Source of the DNA: Pinus tabuliformis
Lineage: Eukaryota; Streptophyta; Pinopsida; Pinales; Pinaceae
Direction: 5' to 3'
Length of the DNA stretch: 64,000 nt
Assembly: GCA_031772625.1 (NCBI GenBank)
Contig: CM062814.1
Span: 367,111,781-367,175,780, forward strand
Positions 1 through 11,874 of the stretch are shown here, piece by piece. Each line of letters begins with the position of its first letter. Position 1 is the first letter of the stretch. A model generated the notes under the pieces. It did not search any database. It was not told the origin of the DNA and saw only the letters and a program-made list of their open reading frames with translations. Made by a program: the position numbers and the translations under genes.

Positions 1-565
1 TTTGAGTAGAACTGCGTCTATCCACTACGTGAAGTCCTATAGCAGTGAGGATGTAGTAGTTGTGCTTTGATGATTGTGGAAAAATTTCCCCAATGATGTC
101 TAATCCCCACTGTTGGAATGTTTCGTCCACTACAACAGGCTGCAGCGGGGCAGCTGATCTTCAAGTTCTGTCAGTGCATCACTGACAGACTGGACACTTG
201 CGAGCATAAGTGTGTGCATATTTGAACAATGTGGGCCAGTAGAAACCAGCTCTCATGAATTTATGTGTTGTTTTGTTACCCGCAAAGTGATTCCCATCTG
301 GTCCGTCATGCAAATCATGTAACCATTTCTCTAAATCTTATTCTTCTAGACACCTAAGAAAAATGCCATTGTGGTGCTTTCTATAAAGAACTTCGTGCAC
401 CAACTGGTAAGATAAGGATTTCAGTCAGAGTGACCTCTTTGGCTGCATAAAGAAGTGAGAGGGCATGGTGTTGTGTTAAAGATACTGGCACACTTATTTG
501 TACCAAGAGTTATTATGTGAAGTGGGTGGTTCTTGCTCTACATTGCACATGTCAATTTCTTATTC
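1..565 (-). pseudogene. Integrase remnant of gypsy element A
   Basis: The minus-strand translation around 170-320 contains an integrase zinc-binding (H2C2) segment with the hallmark stretch RAGFYWPTLF followed by KCPVC. Toward base 1 the catalytic core begins, with a recognisable WIDAVLLK-like segment after the first Asp region, but stops and frameshifts interrupt it and the window edge removes the remaining catalytic residues. Ty3/gypsy integrase inserts the cDNA copy into the genome. This one cannot be functional. Confidence 0.75.
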
Positions 566-706
566 CCAACCGACATGATCTTCTTCTTCCTCTTGCATGT
601 GCACTACTCTCGTTGCAAGTCTGCAAAGACGATGACCCTTGACAATGTGAACTAGCTTAATATCAAGATCATACTCTTATAGTCCTAGCATCCAGTTCAC
701 ATGTCT

Positions 707-967
707 TTAACCCAGCTCTTGTTGAAAAAGTACTGATCTGACTCCTGCATGTGGGAAAAAGACTATGTAATGATTTTTCAGCAGGTAGGGTCTAAAATGT
801 TTCACCGCCTTGTATACAACATATGCTTGTTTATCCATGACAATATAGTTGAGCTTGGGTGCCTGCAATATTGCACTCATGAAGGAGATGGGACATTCAT
901 TGTTGAGCTCGTCCTTCTGAGTGAGCACTGCAGCGAGTGAAGTGTCGAAAGGAAATGTGTAAAGCAA
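707..967 (-). pseudogene. Ty3-type RNase H remnant of gypsy element A
   Basis: An 86-residue open stretch matches the RNase H that follows RT in Ty3/gypsy polyproteins: it carries AAVLTQKDE, PISFMSA, MDKQAYVVYKAVKHFRPYLL and a VFFPH-type segment. The usual first catalytic Asp (YSDAS-like in active enzymes) is not present; the sequence reads YTFPFDTS. Loss of this Asp is known in plant gypsy lineages that have gained a second RNase H, and such a domain is present at 2433-2735. The open stretch ends at a stop at 707, with homologous sequence continuing downstream. Confidence 0.75.
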
Positions 968-1930
968 GAAATATTTGTTGAAATATGGGTTTTACAATGC
1001 AGGTGCTTCTCCTATTACCTGCTTGATATGGGCGAACATGTCTTTTTACGTCCTCCCCCAGTTGTAAACTGCATCCTTCTTGATCATCTCTTATATAGTT
1101 TTTACAATCTACGCATAATCTAAGATGAACTTCTAGAGGAAGTTGATCTTTCCCAAGAAGGATTACATGGATTTCCTATTTAGGAGATGGGGAATCTGCG
1201 TGATGGTCCAGAATTGGTCTAAACTACCTTAATCCCACTCTTGGCAATGATGTGCCCAAGGAGATTCCCCTTAGACACAAAAAAGATGCTCTTCTTGGGA
1301 TTCAAGGATATCCTGTACTTATGACATCCCTCAAAGTTCTTCTTGAGATGGCACAGATAGTCTGACTGTTTTCTACAAAAAATGTGTTACATCATCAATT
1401 TATACCACAATTCTCTGTCCGATGAGACCATGGAAGGCGATGTCCATAGTGCACTAAAAACTTGCGCATGTGTTTAACATCCTAAATGGAATTCCTTAAT
1501 AAGAAAACTCACCCTACTTGGTACGGAATGTAGTTTTCAGTCTGTTAGGTTCTGCTACCAAAACCAGGTTATAACCCAAAAAACCATCTAGTAGAGAAAA
1601 CATTTTTTACCAATATACCATCTACAAGATGTGTTCAATAGACTACACAGGGTAATTGTCTTTGTCTGAGGTGTGATTCAGATTTCAGAAATCAACACAT
1701 AGGAAGATCTCCCTTGAATTCTTTCTGATAGGAACTAAGTTTGAAACCCATGTAGAATGACAAACATTATAAATGATCGAAGCATCCAACAACTTAGTGA
1801 ACTATTTCTGAATAAGGAGCTCCAATGACGGATGTACTTTTTTGAGCTTCTGCTAGAGCGGTTTGGCCCCTTCCTTGATTGGGATGATGTGTCAGATTAT
1901 TCGCGTGTCATATGTTTTCAATTCATCGTA
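968..1930 (-). pseudogene. Reverse transcriptase remnant of gypsy element A
   Basis: Minus-strand fragments spread over this stretch in several frames read WVSNLVPIRK, a CVDF.NLNH segment, FSLLDGFLGYN and KTTFRTK, which correspond to the fingers and palm of gypsy RT. Further down, segments resembling the tether with LG.I and FYK-type motifs are too decayed to name. At least five stops or frameshifts interrupt it. It follows the extra RNase H in transcription order and precedes the Ty3-type RNase H. Confidence 0.7.
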
Positions 1931-2432
1931 TGTCCATGCAAATAAATTAAGGTAATGTTTGAACATGTGGACAAAGGCTTGTCACTCTTTTGGTGTGCAA
2001 CACGTACTGCGATTCACAAACTTTGGATCTCTATCTATTCCCAGATTAATCTATTTGTTCCTTAGTATGGAACTGTGTTTTAGTATTCCTGGGTCCCTTG
2101 AGGTGGTTCTGCAAGTCATATATTTTCTCTACTGAAACCACACCCTTGGGAATGTGGTTTCATTGACTGTCATCAGTTGTGTCTTGTAGAGACTTCTCGT
2201 GCACATCTTCATCTATCATTATGTCCATGAATATGTCAGTGTTGTCCATGAAGTGCAGTATCTATTCATCATCATCAAAAACACATAAATTAGTGATGCT
2301 GTCATGGATAGATGGCTTATACAAAATTTCAACAGAAAATCAATCCCTAAGCGGTGTCATCCTAGAAGCTACATTTTCCAAAACATTTGTAGCTGCATTA
2401 CACATTGTTGGTACAAAGATGATATTGAAAGC

Positions 2433-2735
2433 TTACAAGTTAGAGATAAGTCTCCATACCTCTTTTTTGTAACTCCTAATACAAGGTGAAACACAATGTA
2501 TGATGTTACGTACCTGATGCACCACGATCTGTGAATCACCTACCACTTTCAACACAACAACTCTGATGGTGATGACTTTCTGTAAGTGCCAAACTAGTGC
2601 TTCATATTCGGTAGTATTATCCACCCACTTGAACTCCAAGTGATTTGAGATTAAGTGTTTCCTTTGCCTCAGGTCTATCAAAACACACCTGGCTCCAGAG
2701 CCATCCTGTGTTCTAGATCTGTCGAAATACAAGGT
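2433..2735 (-). pseudogene. Extra plant/archaeal-type RNase H of gypsy element A
   Basis: The frame shows YFDRSRTQDGSGARCVL, then TTEYEALVWHL and VVGDSQIVVHQV, which are the three conserved blocks of the RNase HI type found as an additional domain in Tat/Ogre-like plant gypsy elements: D in FDG(R)S, E in (A)EYEAL and D in GDSQ. G to R and A to T changes near the catalytic blocks mark decay. It lies between protease (upstream) and RT (downstream) in transcription order. In the Tat elements I know, this domain normally lies after the Ty3-type RNase H. Confidence 0.75.
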
Positions 2736-3099
2736 TCACAAGTCACCTGTACAAGGACCACCTACTGCACTATTACTACTAACACTACTACTACTACTGT
2801 TACAATGTACTGTACAGGTTTCATTTCCATCACTTGGGCAATGAAGGAGACCCAACTGTGTATCTGGTCGGGTGGGGCTTAGCTGTGCAAGATAATACCT
2901 GAGCTGCATTTATAGAAAGAAATTGCAAAAGAAAAGTTATGCAAAATCCAACGGTTCATTTTGACCATCCAAGGGAGTAATGTTATGTTTCATATATCTC
3001 TCTGAAAACAACTAGATCTGGTTGTTTCTACCCTTGTGAAGAACCCATAAGTGTGACCAGTCTGTAGAAAAATACCCTTGCAACTTGTTGGACCAGTGT

Positions 3100-3680
3100 T
3101 AGCTAAGCAATAAGCCATATGCTTCCACGATGTCCACAATCACAATGTTAATGCACTGATAAACTCATCAATTAGATGATAAATGGATGATCACATCTCG
3201 GAGTTCACCAATGGATGGTACACATGTTCCGTCAAGTTGGATGATTTGCATAGGTGTAATGCTCCATTGCGCATTGATTTGTTTAGCGATGGAGAGTGGC
3301 ATGATATTGAATAATGCGCTAGAGTCAACCAAACAACTACGGAAAATGAAGTTGATTATTTCAAATGATAGAAAAAATGGTGGGCAAAGTGAGTTCACTC
3401 CCTCAATGTGAAGCGTGTTGAGCACAAATGCGAGAGATTCGGGAGACTTTCTTGGTCCCTTGTTGGAAGAGGCAACATTTTCTATGGAAGTTTGCCCCAG
3501 TGCGCATAAAAGAATATCTCGTTGATCCTTGAGCTTGGTTAACTCAACAATATTGTATTCCAAAGAGGGAATACTCACCAAGTTGTCGAGGGGTAGACTT
3601 GTATTCGTATTGTCAGGTGGGTTGATTTTGTCTTTGCTACTCAAGGACGTACTTTTGGCTGTAGTTGTCTCCCTAGACTT
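3100..3680 (-). pseudogene. Aspartic protease region of gypsy element A
   Basis: A 158-residue open frame (3168-3644) ends in a retroviral-type protease: LVDSSALFNIMPLSIAKQI replaces the usual DSGA.xNxMP active site (DSSA, so Gly to Ser), followed by PMQIIQLDGTCVPSIGEL. The second half of the fold continues below 3168 after stops. The first 90 residues are a Ser/Asn-rich linker between gag and protease. A near-identical frame exists in copy 2 at 62489-63067. Confidence 0.75.
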
Positions 3681-3689
3681 GCCTTGTGT

Positions 3690-5451
3690 TTTCTATATCG
3701 ATATGACTAGTGGATCCACTGTTCTGAGCATATGTTGTCTCACGATTTCTCTCGGTATCTCAAAAATAGTGGGGGCCCCTTGACTACACAAATTATATTG
3801 ATTGTTTTGCTTTGGGGTTGGACAGTCACTCGGAGGCTCCTTCTCGATGGCTGTCTTCTGTGTAGTGTTAAGACATTGATACATGTTGATAACATGCCTA
3901 GAACTTAGAGATTTTTCAGAAATGGAAACTTCCTCCTCATGTTCATCCTTAAGCTGAACCTATTCACTAGCTTTAAAATGATTTTTCAACCTTGTAGCCA
4001 TGGTGCTCATCACTTGGTTCCATTTTGGACAAGTCTTTTCTAAATGTCAATCTTCATGGACTCTCCAAAAGTGATCCGTCACAATCTCATCAAAGTGGAG
4101 CACAATTTTAGAGCACTCGTCAAATCTAGTCGGGCGGCTAATGTTGTTGCATGATGTCACATTCTTCTTCTGCGTGAATCTAGGAGGCCTACTACTCACA
4201 ACTGTCTCGGCTATTCGTTGCTTGAGTTCGGTCACTTCGGTTGTCAAGGGCTTTACGAGACAAGTAAGGTTCTCAATTTCACTTGCTTCCTTTTCCTTTA
4301 CCTTACTCATAGCAGTTTGAGACCTCCTTCCCGTCTCTTTGGAGTCCTTAGCTAGTTCGTCATCTACAATGATTCCAATAGCGCGCATGTCTTTCTCTAC
4401 ATCAATTGCCTCTTGGCAATTTTCCAAAAGTGTTGGTTTTGCAGCTCGCTTGACGAACTGCACAATGTTGGTCAGCAGTGCGGACGTGTAGTACTCAACT
4501 GTGATAGAGTTGTGAGGTTTGGTGTCTCGAGTGAACTTGTTCAAGATACGGTTAAACCACTAGTTAAGATATTTCACCTTTTTTTCTGCTCCATCTTCAA
4601 ACTACCCAACTCTCTCAATAACATGGTGGGGGTTTTTTCATCGACAAACTTCTCAAGGAAAATTCTCTTGAACACCCCCCAATTCTAAATGGAGTTGATA
4701 GGAAGGCTATGGTACCATACAACTGCTCTGACATCTAAGGTACATGGAAACAATATACATGCAATATCATCATAACATACCTTGAGTGTCTACAGATGTA
4801 GGTAGAACGTTTCTAGATGGTATTTTTCCTTCAATGTTCTGTCAGGGTCATACTTTGTTAACAACTTCTCTACGTGTCATGGCATCTTTTAAAGAAACTC
4901 GGGAGCAGCAATGCACCCTGTGTCATCCATATCATATTTTGATAAGCCATATTGTCCTCTTCTTCGTCCTCCTCATCTTCTTATGAATCTGATAGTTCAA
5001 ACTTTGAATCTGTTGGGTCGTCTCTGCCTCCACCTCCACCATTGCCTTCCCCTCCACTGCCTCTGTCGTAACCTAAGACCAAGAGTAAGTTGCTATCTTC
5101 TTCTCCTTCTAGGAAAATAGGAGGTTCGTCTTCATTCTCAACATCTTCTTCAATCTCTTCAAGAGTGGCGAGGATTACTTCTTCAATAGACGAGACTAAC
5201 ACTCATGTGGGTGTAGTCTTTTTCTTCCTTTGTGAAGAGGGAAGATTGTGTACTCTTGGAATCAGTCCAACATCTTTAGAAAATTGACGGGTGATGGGAT
5301 AGAAAACACAGATGTGATGATATGAAATTTCCTATTCAGGTCTGGGAGGTAAGGAGTAACCAACTTTAGAGTTATGCGTGGGAGAGATGGATTTCATGTT
5401 ACCACCTTGACCAAATGATATAGAAGTAGGGTTGAGAGGACATTTAGCCAT
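3690..5451 (-). pseudogene. Gag of gypsy element A
   Basis: A plausible start ATG lies at 5449-5451, just downstream of the primer-binding region. The N-terminal part contains an acidic, Glu/Asp-rich stretch ending in a Gly-rich run (5202-4981). Frame-shifted pieces at 4980-4560 give the retrotransposon gag core (MEKLLTKYDPDRTLK-like, then VWYHSLP-like). An open stretch of 165 residues (4544-4047) carries RFNRILNKFTRDTKPH-like sequence and a basic, Lys-rich C-terminal part with FWRVHED. No zinc knuckle was recognised. Stops and frameshifts make it non-functional. Confidence 0.7.
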
Positions 5452-6318
5452 AAACTACTAGTGACTCTCCTTCTAGCACCAGAAATGTTGACGGTGCTGG
5501 ACCCGCCAACATTATGGGGATCTCCCCAGTATGAAGTCCCATCTAGACATCACAACATTTGTTGTAGGAATCCCATTTAGTATGATGGCCCATTTTCCAT
5601 TTTCTTAGATATTTTCCCTAGCTCTTATTGTTTATCACATGAGAGTGTTATGTTTGTAACTTCAAGAAAGAAAGGTGAGTATTCTTGGTGAGTGTGTAAT
5701 GTAACTTTGTGTCTAGGTCCTCTTACTTTAAAGGAGAGGGTAAAATTGAGCCTCTAGATGAGAGGTAGTAGTACCACCCAAAGATAGACACACGCCAAAC
5801 AACAAGGGTTCGTCCAGCATCCAGCGGAATAGTCCACAATAGATGCGGAAATCGTTAAAACCGAAGTGCAAGCGAAACCATGCACACTGTCCAACGAAGT
5901 AGTCCACATGGGGGTGACGGACGTTATAACCAAGGAAAACAAGAATAGTTGTCTAATGTTCGGCGGAGTAGTCGACATGGACAAGACAGTAGTGATAAAC
6001 AATACAACACATCTTCAACAATGTAAGTACTAAAATAACCGAAGTAGTTCAACTATCTTAGTACAAGTTAAGAAAACATTCGTTACAAACGTTTAAAGAA
6101 TAACCTTACAAACGGATACAAAACATGCGTGAAAACATGCTGGCCTGAGATAGGTTTTTGAATTAAGCAAAAGTTCCAAGACACATCTATACACCATACA
6201 TCACTAGCCTTAGTAGTGGGACATTGGAGCCACTCCTCACTCCTCAAAGAACAAACCACAGATTCTCAAGGCTATGTGTGAGGAGCCAAGGTGCAAATTC
6301 CTTTGCTCATATAATGAG

Positions 6319-6333
6319 GGGGTATATATAGCC
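6319..6333 (-). promoter_or_regulatory. TATA box, likely LTR promoter of element A
   Basis: The minus strand reads GGCTATATATACCCC, a strong TATA consensus in the same orientation as gag-pol and about 850 bases upstream of the gag start. Transcription would start roughly 30 bases further down (near 6290). Its position inside the proposed LTR is the only functional support. Confidence 0.45.
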
Positions 6334-7044
6334 AACAGTGATGCTTGACCCTTGTGACTCTTGGACTTCCATCATGATCATTCAACTTCCTACGAATTTT
6401 CAACTGAAGCAACTCTTCAACTTCATATGTGCGTCTCTTGGAATTTCACATTCCATTACATGTGATTACAACAAGTATGGCTCATAGTAGTGATGTGGCC
6501 GAGAAAAATCATGACACAACTCGACATGACACTGCTGACATGTACTAGCTGACTGTGGTGTCCATGTTGCGATGATATCCTCCTGAGTGATGGATGTGCT
6601 GTCGGTGTGATGTGTCTTCACCTCCGCATGGCAAAGTGTTCCAGGGTCTTCTATGGTCTTGTTCTTTGCTTGATGGTTCAAAAACATGTATCCCTTTTGC
6701 TTGCTGCTCCATGTGATTGGTACCTTCACTCTACTGCGAGCAAGCCTTATAGCATGCACTCCTTCTTCACCCCATTCATCGTCATGTCATGTTCCATTAA
6801 TGTACCTGTTCCTTCAATTCTCTCATGATGGGACGAAATCAAATCAAAAATCTCCTAGTCTAGCATGATGCATTGTTTTCAGTTTTGGGTCCAGGTGACC
6901 GGGGGGGAGTATAAGAAACTAAAAATGCGTAGAGAATAGCTCAAGCTGGGATGAGAGGCTCTGGATTACTGTTGGGAAAAGCTGCGTAGAGGGAAATGGG
7001 AAAAAAATTGCCTAATCAAGAACAACAGTGATAGATGTAAGGTG

Positions 7045-7670
7045 GAACCCAGCAAGACAAAACTCCACAATTCCTAGGAGGAAGACAAGGCAGGGTGAGG
7101 ATTGAGCAGGTCACTCGGGGTCTAGCTGCGAACCTGTGCAATTTTTAGGAGGGAGACAAATTTGGGAAACAAGGCACAGTGGAAGGAAATTTTGCGCAAT
7201 TTTCCAAAGTAGGGCATGTCGGGCTGTGGGGAGCTTATGGTCATAACTGTGCATTTCTAAGAGACAGTGCAGGAGAACTAATTGTTGTGCAGTTTTTGGA
7301 AATAGGGAAAAGCGGGGAAGCAGCAGGTGTACAAGCCATCTCTGTGCAATTTTCAGGGACATTGCAGAGCAAGCCAACAGGAGGCGCGACTCAGCATGAC
7401 TACACAATTTCTGTAGGTAGTGCAGGGTAGGCATTTGGGTATGTTTGCACAATTCTACAAAGGAGTGCAATGCATATTTCCAGTTGACCAAAGGGAGGCT
7501 TGATAACTGATTTTGCGGGAAGCACAGAGTGGATCGGGACTTGAGACAACTTCTATGCAATTCTAGGAGACGGACATCCTGCTCACTTCCAAGATACCAT
7601 AGTATAGTTTCCCTCGAGGAAAACCTCAAGAACTACACAATTCTAGGTAGCAGAGTAGGGTCATTAAGAG
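7045..7670. repeat. Diverged tandem repeat, about 50-60-bp units
   Basis: A motif like CTGTGCAATTTCTAGGAGAC recurs about ten times (near 7052, 7134, 7193, 7244, 7292, 7343, 7403, 7446, 7551 and 7631), with spacing mostly 43-82 bases. Units are degenerate. It lies where the U3 region of element A should be, and arrays of this kind are common in LTR U3 regions. Open frames here are artefacts of the repetition. Confidence 0.6.
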
Positions 7671-7699
7671 TTGAGACTACGTAGTTTAGTTTAGTCTAG

Positions 7700-9285
7700 G
7701 TTCGGTTGAAAGGGTTTGTCTGGTCCACAAATTTTCATGAAAAATGGCTAAGCCCTTGAGTAAATGAACTTGTGTAGATGTGACATTTTGATCAGACACT
7801 TAGCACGACTCAATGATAGGACACCACAAACCAACAAGACAAACATGTGCTCAGTGAGACTATCTAGACGTTAAGAGCGATAAGTGTGATACTTGAGAAA
7901 TACCTTCAAAAATATGTGATGACACTTGCATGACAATGCTTACAAATTTGTGTGTGAGTATGAACAATGTTCACAGAGTGAAGATAACTCATGCACACAA
8001 AGATCAACCTTCAAAATTTAGAAAACAAGACTGCAAGCATGAAAAAGAAATCGGCATGCCAAAAGATGACTGTTGATCGGACAAGAAAAGGGTGTAAAAG
8101 ACTCTACAAGAGTTCATGGAATGAGCCCGGTTGTTTGCAACCATCAGTGGAAAAACCAAAGAACTCTCTGAAATTTGGATGCAGGCCAAATTTTTGGAGG
8201 GTGTTGCAGCCACTACAACAATAACTTAATTATTAATAGATCACATAAATAGTAATTATTACTTATTATTGGTAAATATTTTTATAAATTCGAAGAGGTA
8301 GCTGACAACATGTTTCCATGACTCTACATAAGCATTGTATATAAAAATCCCTTTGAAATTTGGTGTTGGTGTTAGATAGGAGAAGGAATGAAAAACAAAA
8401 GGCATGGTGCACAAGTATATGGTTTGATGTGTTTGCAAGGAGCTGGAAGTCATTATAACTAACATTTGTGTTTTCCAACTTAGACATTTTTATGACTCTG
8501 CAAGATACTTGGTTTTACCAAATTAAATACAAGTATGGAAATTTTTCAATCCAACAACATAGTAATTTCACATTATGATTGTTCTACTTCAAAAACTTTT
8601 TGATTTCGTAAAATTCTTTTGTCAAAAAAATATTAGCTATGAAGCAACGAACTTTAAAAGATATGGTTAACAGAAAGTTAATACAATCAAACTCAATTCT
8701 TTATGCACACAAAATTTAAAATTAACACTTATACCTTGCCCATTATTATGATTACATCCCTTGGTATCACCCCCAATGTTTTTTTTTGTAACTATATTTA
8801 TGCTAAGAAAGAGTATCTACAATGTAGCATTTGTTCAAATGTGGCGATGAATTCATACCTTTCAAAGTTCAATAATTAAGTTGAGCGACAAGGAATGCTA
8901 GCCATGCTACGTTGTTTATTAACGACTTGGAAAAATAATTTATTGTAGTTTTTTCACATATTATAATAAGGTTTTGATGGTCATGGAAAGCAAAGTAATC
9001 ATTTGAAATTTTTTCATAGATGACAAATGGAGAATTCCTCTCAAGGGAAAATGATTTCCAGACATAAATCCACCACTGAAGAAACCATACAGTAGGCACA
9101 TTTTTGGACACTTTAAGGTGATGCCATTTAAGGGCATCAAGTCATGGGATTCTTGCAGTTGGTGCTTTCTCCTGACCCACCTCAAGTATTTTCAGCTACT
9201 GTCAAGGTCAATTTTGTGTGAGAACGATGACTTCAATGATGTGGCATTGGTATTGAATGGGCTCTTGAGTTTGCGCCTTCTAAAA
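7700..9285. other. Intergenic, no recognised gene
   Basis: AT-rich single-copy-looking sequence. Only short open frames occur on either strand, with no domain or motif I recognise. No repeats of note were seen. Confidence 0.5.
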
Positions 9286-9289
9286 AATT

Positions 9290-9690
9290 TTCCATAGGTG
9301 AGAGTGAGTCTGATGCTCACAAAATGTTTGATGAATTGTATGAACAAGATGTACGCTTGTGGACTGTGATGATTTTAGTTTATTGTTGTAGTGTAGATAG
9401 AGCATGTGATGTGTTTGTAAAGCATCAACAATATGTGGTGTTTTTGACTGTGATGATCTCATCCTATACCTAGAATGGGTAGGAAGAACAAGGCATGGCA
9501 AATTTTCTCTTCCGTGCACCAATTTAGTAGCCTTGGAAATAGGCATGTTAGTAGAGACCGCTCTTATAAACATGTATGCTAAAGGTGAGGGGAAAGCAAG
9601 ATAACATGTAATATATTTGACATAATCGCTCAATGGGACATAGTAACTTGGCATTTGTATAGAACATTGATTCCTACTCTTGGCCCACAT
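9290..9690 (+). pseudogene. Pentatricopeptide repeat (PPR) protein remnant
   Basis: In the plus frame, DAHKMFDELYEQDVRLWTVM matches the end and start of consecutive PPR motifs (family pattern: DA.KVFDEMPERDVVSWTAMI). Further on, VETALINMYAKG matches the VGTALIDMYAKCG element, and after a frameshift IFDIIAQWDIVTW matches another motif. Several stops and at least two frameshifts separate these blocks. PPR proteins bind organellar RNA. Only about three motifs survive, so this is a fragment of a P- or PLS-class gene. Confidence 0.65.
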
Positions 9691-9699
9691 TTCTTGCAT

Positions 9700-10730
9700 C
9701 CAGTGGAGGGCCTAAAGAAACAAAATCTACATTTATATCTGGTAAAGAAAGAAATAACAAATAAAAATTTATTACAATCCCAATATTTTTCAGGCCTTTT
9801 ACTGGAATGACTTTCTACATCAAGGTGAAAGTAGTTGATTTAGTATCTATGATCACTACCAAACTTCAAGAACATACAAGAATCATTGTTGTTTTTTTAT
9901 GGCCTCTTCACAAAGGAAGGAAACTTAAGGAGGATACTTTAATAAATTATTATGACATCACCATGGATTCTTGATTCTCTCACATTACAAGCCTAATTGG
10001 GGGTGTCAGGGGCAAGGGGATCCTTCTACTTCTAAGCCCATGTCTTTCAAAGGATGCCCTTAAGCAAAGACCCAAGTCTCTGACACATACAGATCTCTTC
10101 AGTAAAATATTTGTAGTAGATCAATATTTGCACACCCATTCTCTTGAAGTGGAAAATGTTGCCCCTAACAAAAGGGTGGCAGATTATCTAAAGCAACTAT
10201 TTTCAATTTTAACAGATTTTGGCCCCCCACATCTACTATCCAAGAATTGATATACTAAAAATATTTTTAGAATATAGAGTTGATATTCTACTCAAAAGGA
10301 TTTTTTGTGCTATCCTTAAAAAATTTAGAGGACATGCATAAGGTTTTTGACCAAAATCCTTGGTTTTGGGGACAATTCATTTTATCAATGCATCTATGGT
10401 TACTTGATTTCAACCCTCTTAGGCTCTTACCATGAAGTATCTCACTACATCACTATGTGTAAGAATGCCTAACTTACACATCCATTTAATCGAACCTGAA
10501 ATCTTAGAAGGTGCAGGCGATTTAATAAGCAACTTCATCAAAATAGACAATGAAATTCTTTCAAAATGAATTCTCACATATGTTTTAAACTGGACCTTAG
10601 TGAAAGGTTACTGAGAAAAACCCTACTCAAGTCGATGGGTAAGGTGTTTTCATAACCGTTGGACCATGAAAACATTGCTTTCTGATGTTGGGCTTGTCAA
10701 TAGGCTAGCCACCTACATAATGGATGTACC
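9700..10730. other. Intergenic, no recognised gene
   Basis: AT-rich sequence with only short, unrecognisable frames. It separates the PPR relic from the gypsy fragment on the minus strand. It may include decayed downstream pol sequence of that fragment, but nothing can be named. Confidence 0.4.
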
Positions 10731-10732
10731 TT

Positions 10733-11023
10733 TTAAAAATGGGTTTCCTCCCCTAATATTCTAAGAAAAACAGTCGTGGATGGCAGGACCTGAAGGATGA
10801 AAATAGTAGTTAATGTAGGCATACCATTAAGCTCAAATGCAAAAAATCTCACCCAATGATAAACTCTTCTCTTGGTCCCTATAGCTAACTGTACCAAGCA
10901 AGATTCTGTGTGCACTTCTTTATTCAAGCAACATTTATCCACAAGTTCATGACTGATATAACTATAATTAGATCCAAGATCAATAAAAATGGTAACAAGT
11001 TTATCACAAAGCTTACCTTCCAT
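10733..11023 (-). pseudogene. Gypsy protease fragment
   Basis: A 96-residue frame reads FIDLGSNYSYISHELVDKC, then QLAIGTKRRVYHWV, which matches the protease of chromovirus-like elements (active-site DxGSxxSYIS with GTKRRV further on). The same GTKRRV block occurs in the plus-strand gypsy fragment at about 20240, so the two belong to related lineages. Usual DSGA-type active site is DLGS here. Downstream pol is not recognisable. Confidence 0.65.
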
Positions 11024-11389
11024 ATCGATAATGGACGCTTAATGATCAACCTTCTTGTTATCCAGTGCTGCATAAATCCGAGGAATACTTTGCCCAACAT
11101 CCCCAATTATCTATGCATCCTAAGCACTATAAATTTGTGGTTTTCCACCACGGTGCAATGGGCATTCACTAGGGAGATGCTCTTACCACAAGTGCAACAC
11201 CTCAAAGGTTTCTTGCCATTATCTTGATTTTGCTTCTCAGGCTTAAATTCATGTCCCCTATCAATTACATTGAACTTCTTTTAAGGTGCTACCTTCTCCT
11301 TGTCACCTGCATCATGTGGTTTTCCTCACTCTTAACTCACTTTCCTTTAGTCTTCTCATTACCTTTCCAATCCCGCTTAGGCTCAGACT

Positions 11390-11670
11390 TGCATTTAGGC
11401 TACTCATAACCATGCTTCGGCTTCTTGATAACTTCCTCCAATGACCAAGGCTCATCATACTCAATTTGATCTTTAAATGCTAAAGGCAGTCTACTAATGA
11501 ACCTTTGGATCTTTATCTTCTCACCCTTGAGGTAGGGCACATGCCTCAACAATCCCATAAACTTATTCGTGTACTCTTCACTTGTCATGGAACCCATCAT
11601 GGGCTCATAGAATTCCTTAGCCTTTTTCTCATAATATGTCTCAGACAAGTACACCTTATATATAATTTTT
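11390..11670 (-). pseudogene. Gypsy gag fragment
   Basis: The minus-strand frame gives SETYYEKKAKEFYEPMMGSM, TNKFMGLLRHVPYLKGEKIK and FISRLPLAFKDQIEYD, a gag segment (capsid region) of the same type as the gag at 19500-19760, which reads KAKEFHDLRLG and LLRYMPYMQEKKAK. It stops matching near 11670, where AT-rich sequence begins, so the element is 5'-truncated. A Lys-rich linker with many stops (11024-11390) joins it to the protease fragment. Confidence 0.65.
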
Positions 11671-11874
11671 TTTACATTAACATTATAAGTACATTTTATT
11701 TTAAAATATTTTGACATTATAGTAATATAATCCAATCCATTTATACAAACTTAACCAAAAATAAGCTTTTAATAATTATGTATTCTTTATCATTTTCAAT
11801 TAACTTATATATAAATTAACACCCATTTTAAAAAATAAATACCAAATCTATCGTAACGTAACTAAATACCACAT

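Larger units (their letters stand above)
1..7700 (-). mobile_element. Degenerate Ty3/gypsy element A, copy 1 (3' end outside window)
   Basis: Read on the minus strand, gag, protease, an extra plant-type RNase H, RT, Ty3-type RNase H and integrase follow in order from about 5451 down to base 1. Each domain is recognisable but broken by many stops and frameshifts. The 3' end and 3' LTR lie beyond the left edge. A highly similar second copy, same orientation, starts near 62096. The right boundary of the 5' LTR could not be fixed; 7700 is a guess based on the end of the U3-like tandem repeat. The polypurine tract and TSD are not visible. Confidence 0.8.
5486..7700 (-). repeat. Probable 5' LTR of gypsy element A (right end uncertain)
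   Basis: On the minus strand an LTR end in GTCAACA (plus-strand TGTTGAC at 5486) is followed after a few bases by TGGTGCTAGAAGGAGA, placed where a primer-binding site should be, and then by the gag start. A TATA box at 6321-6331 in the correct orientation supports U3-R-U5 extending past 6340. The tandem repeat at 7045-7670 would then be in U3. No second LTR is in the window, so the outer end is not proven; an alternative end in TCAACA at 6020 is possible but leaves the TATA box outside. Confidence 0.4.

Noticed and set aside
6000..6020. LTR end TCAACA at 6015-6020 as the right end of the element A 5' LTR
   Set aside because: It would leave the properly oriented TATA box at 6321-6331 outside the LTR; kept only as an alternative.
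7111..7629. 172-residue minus-strand frame
   Set aside because: It coincides with the tandem repeat array, has repeated segments and no recognisable domain.
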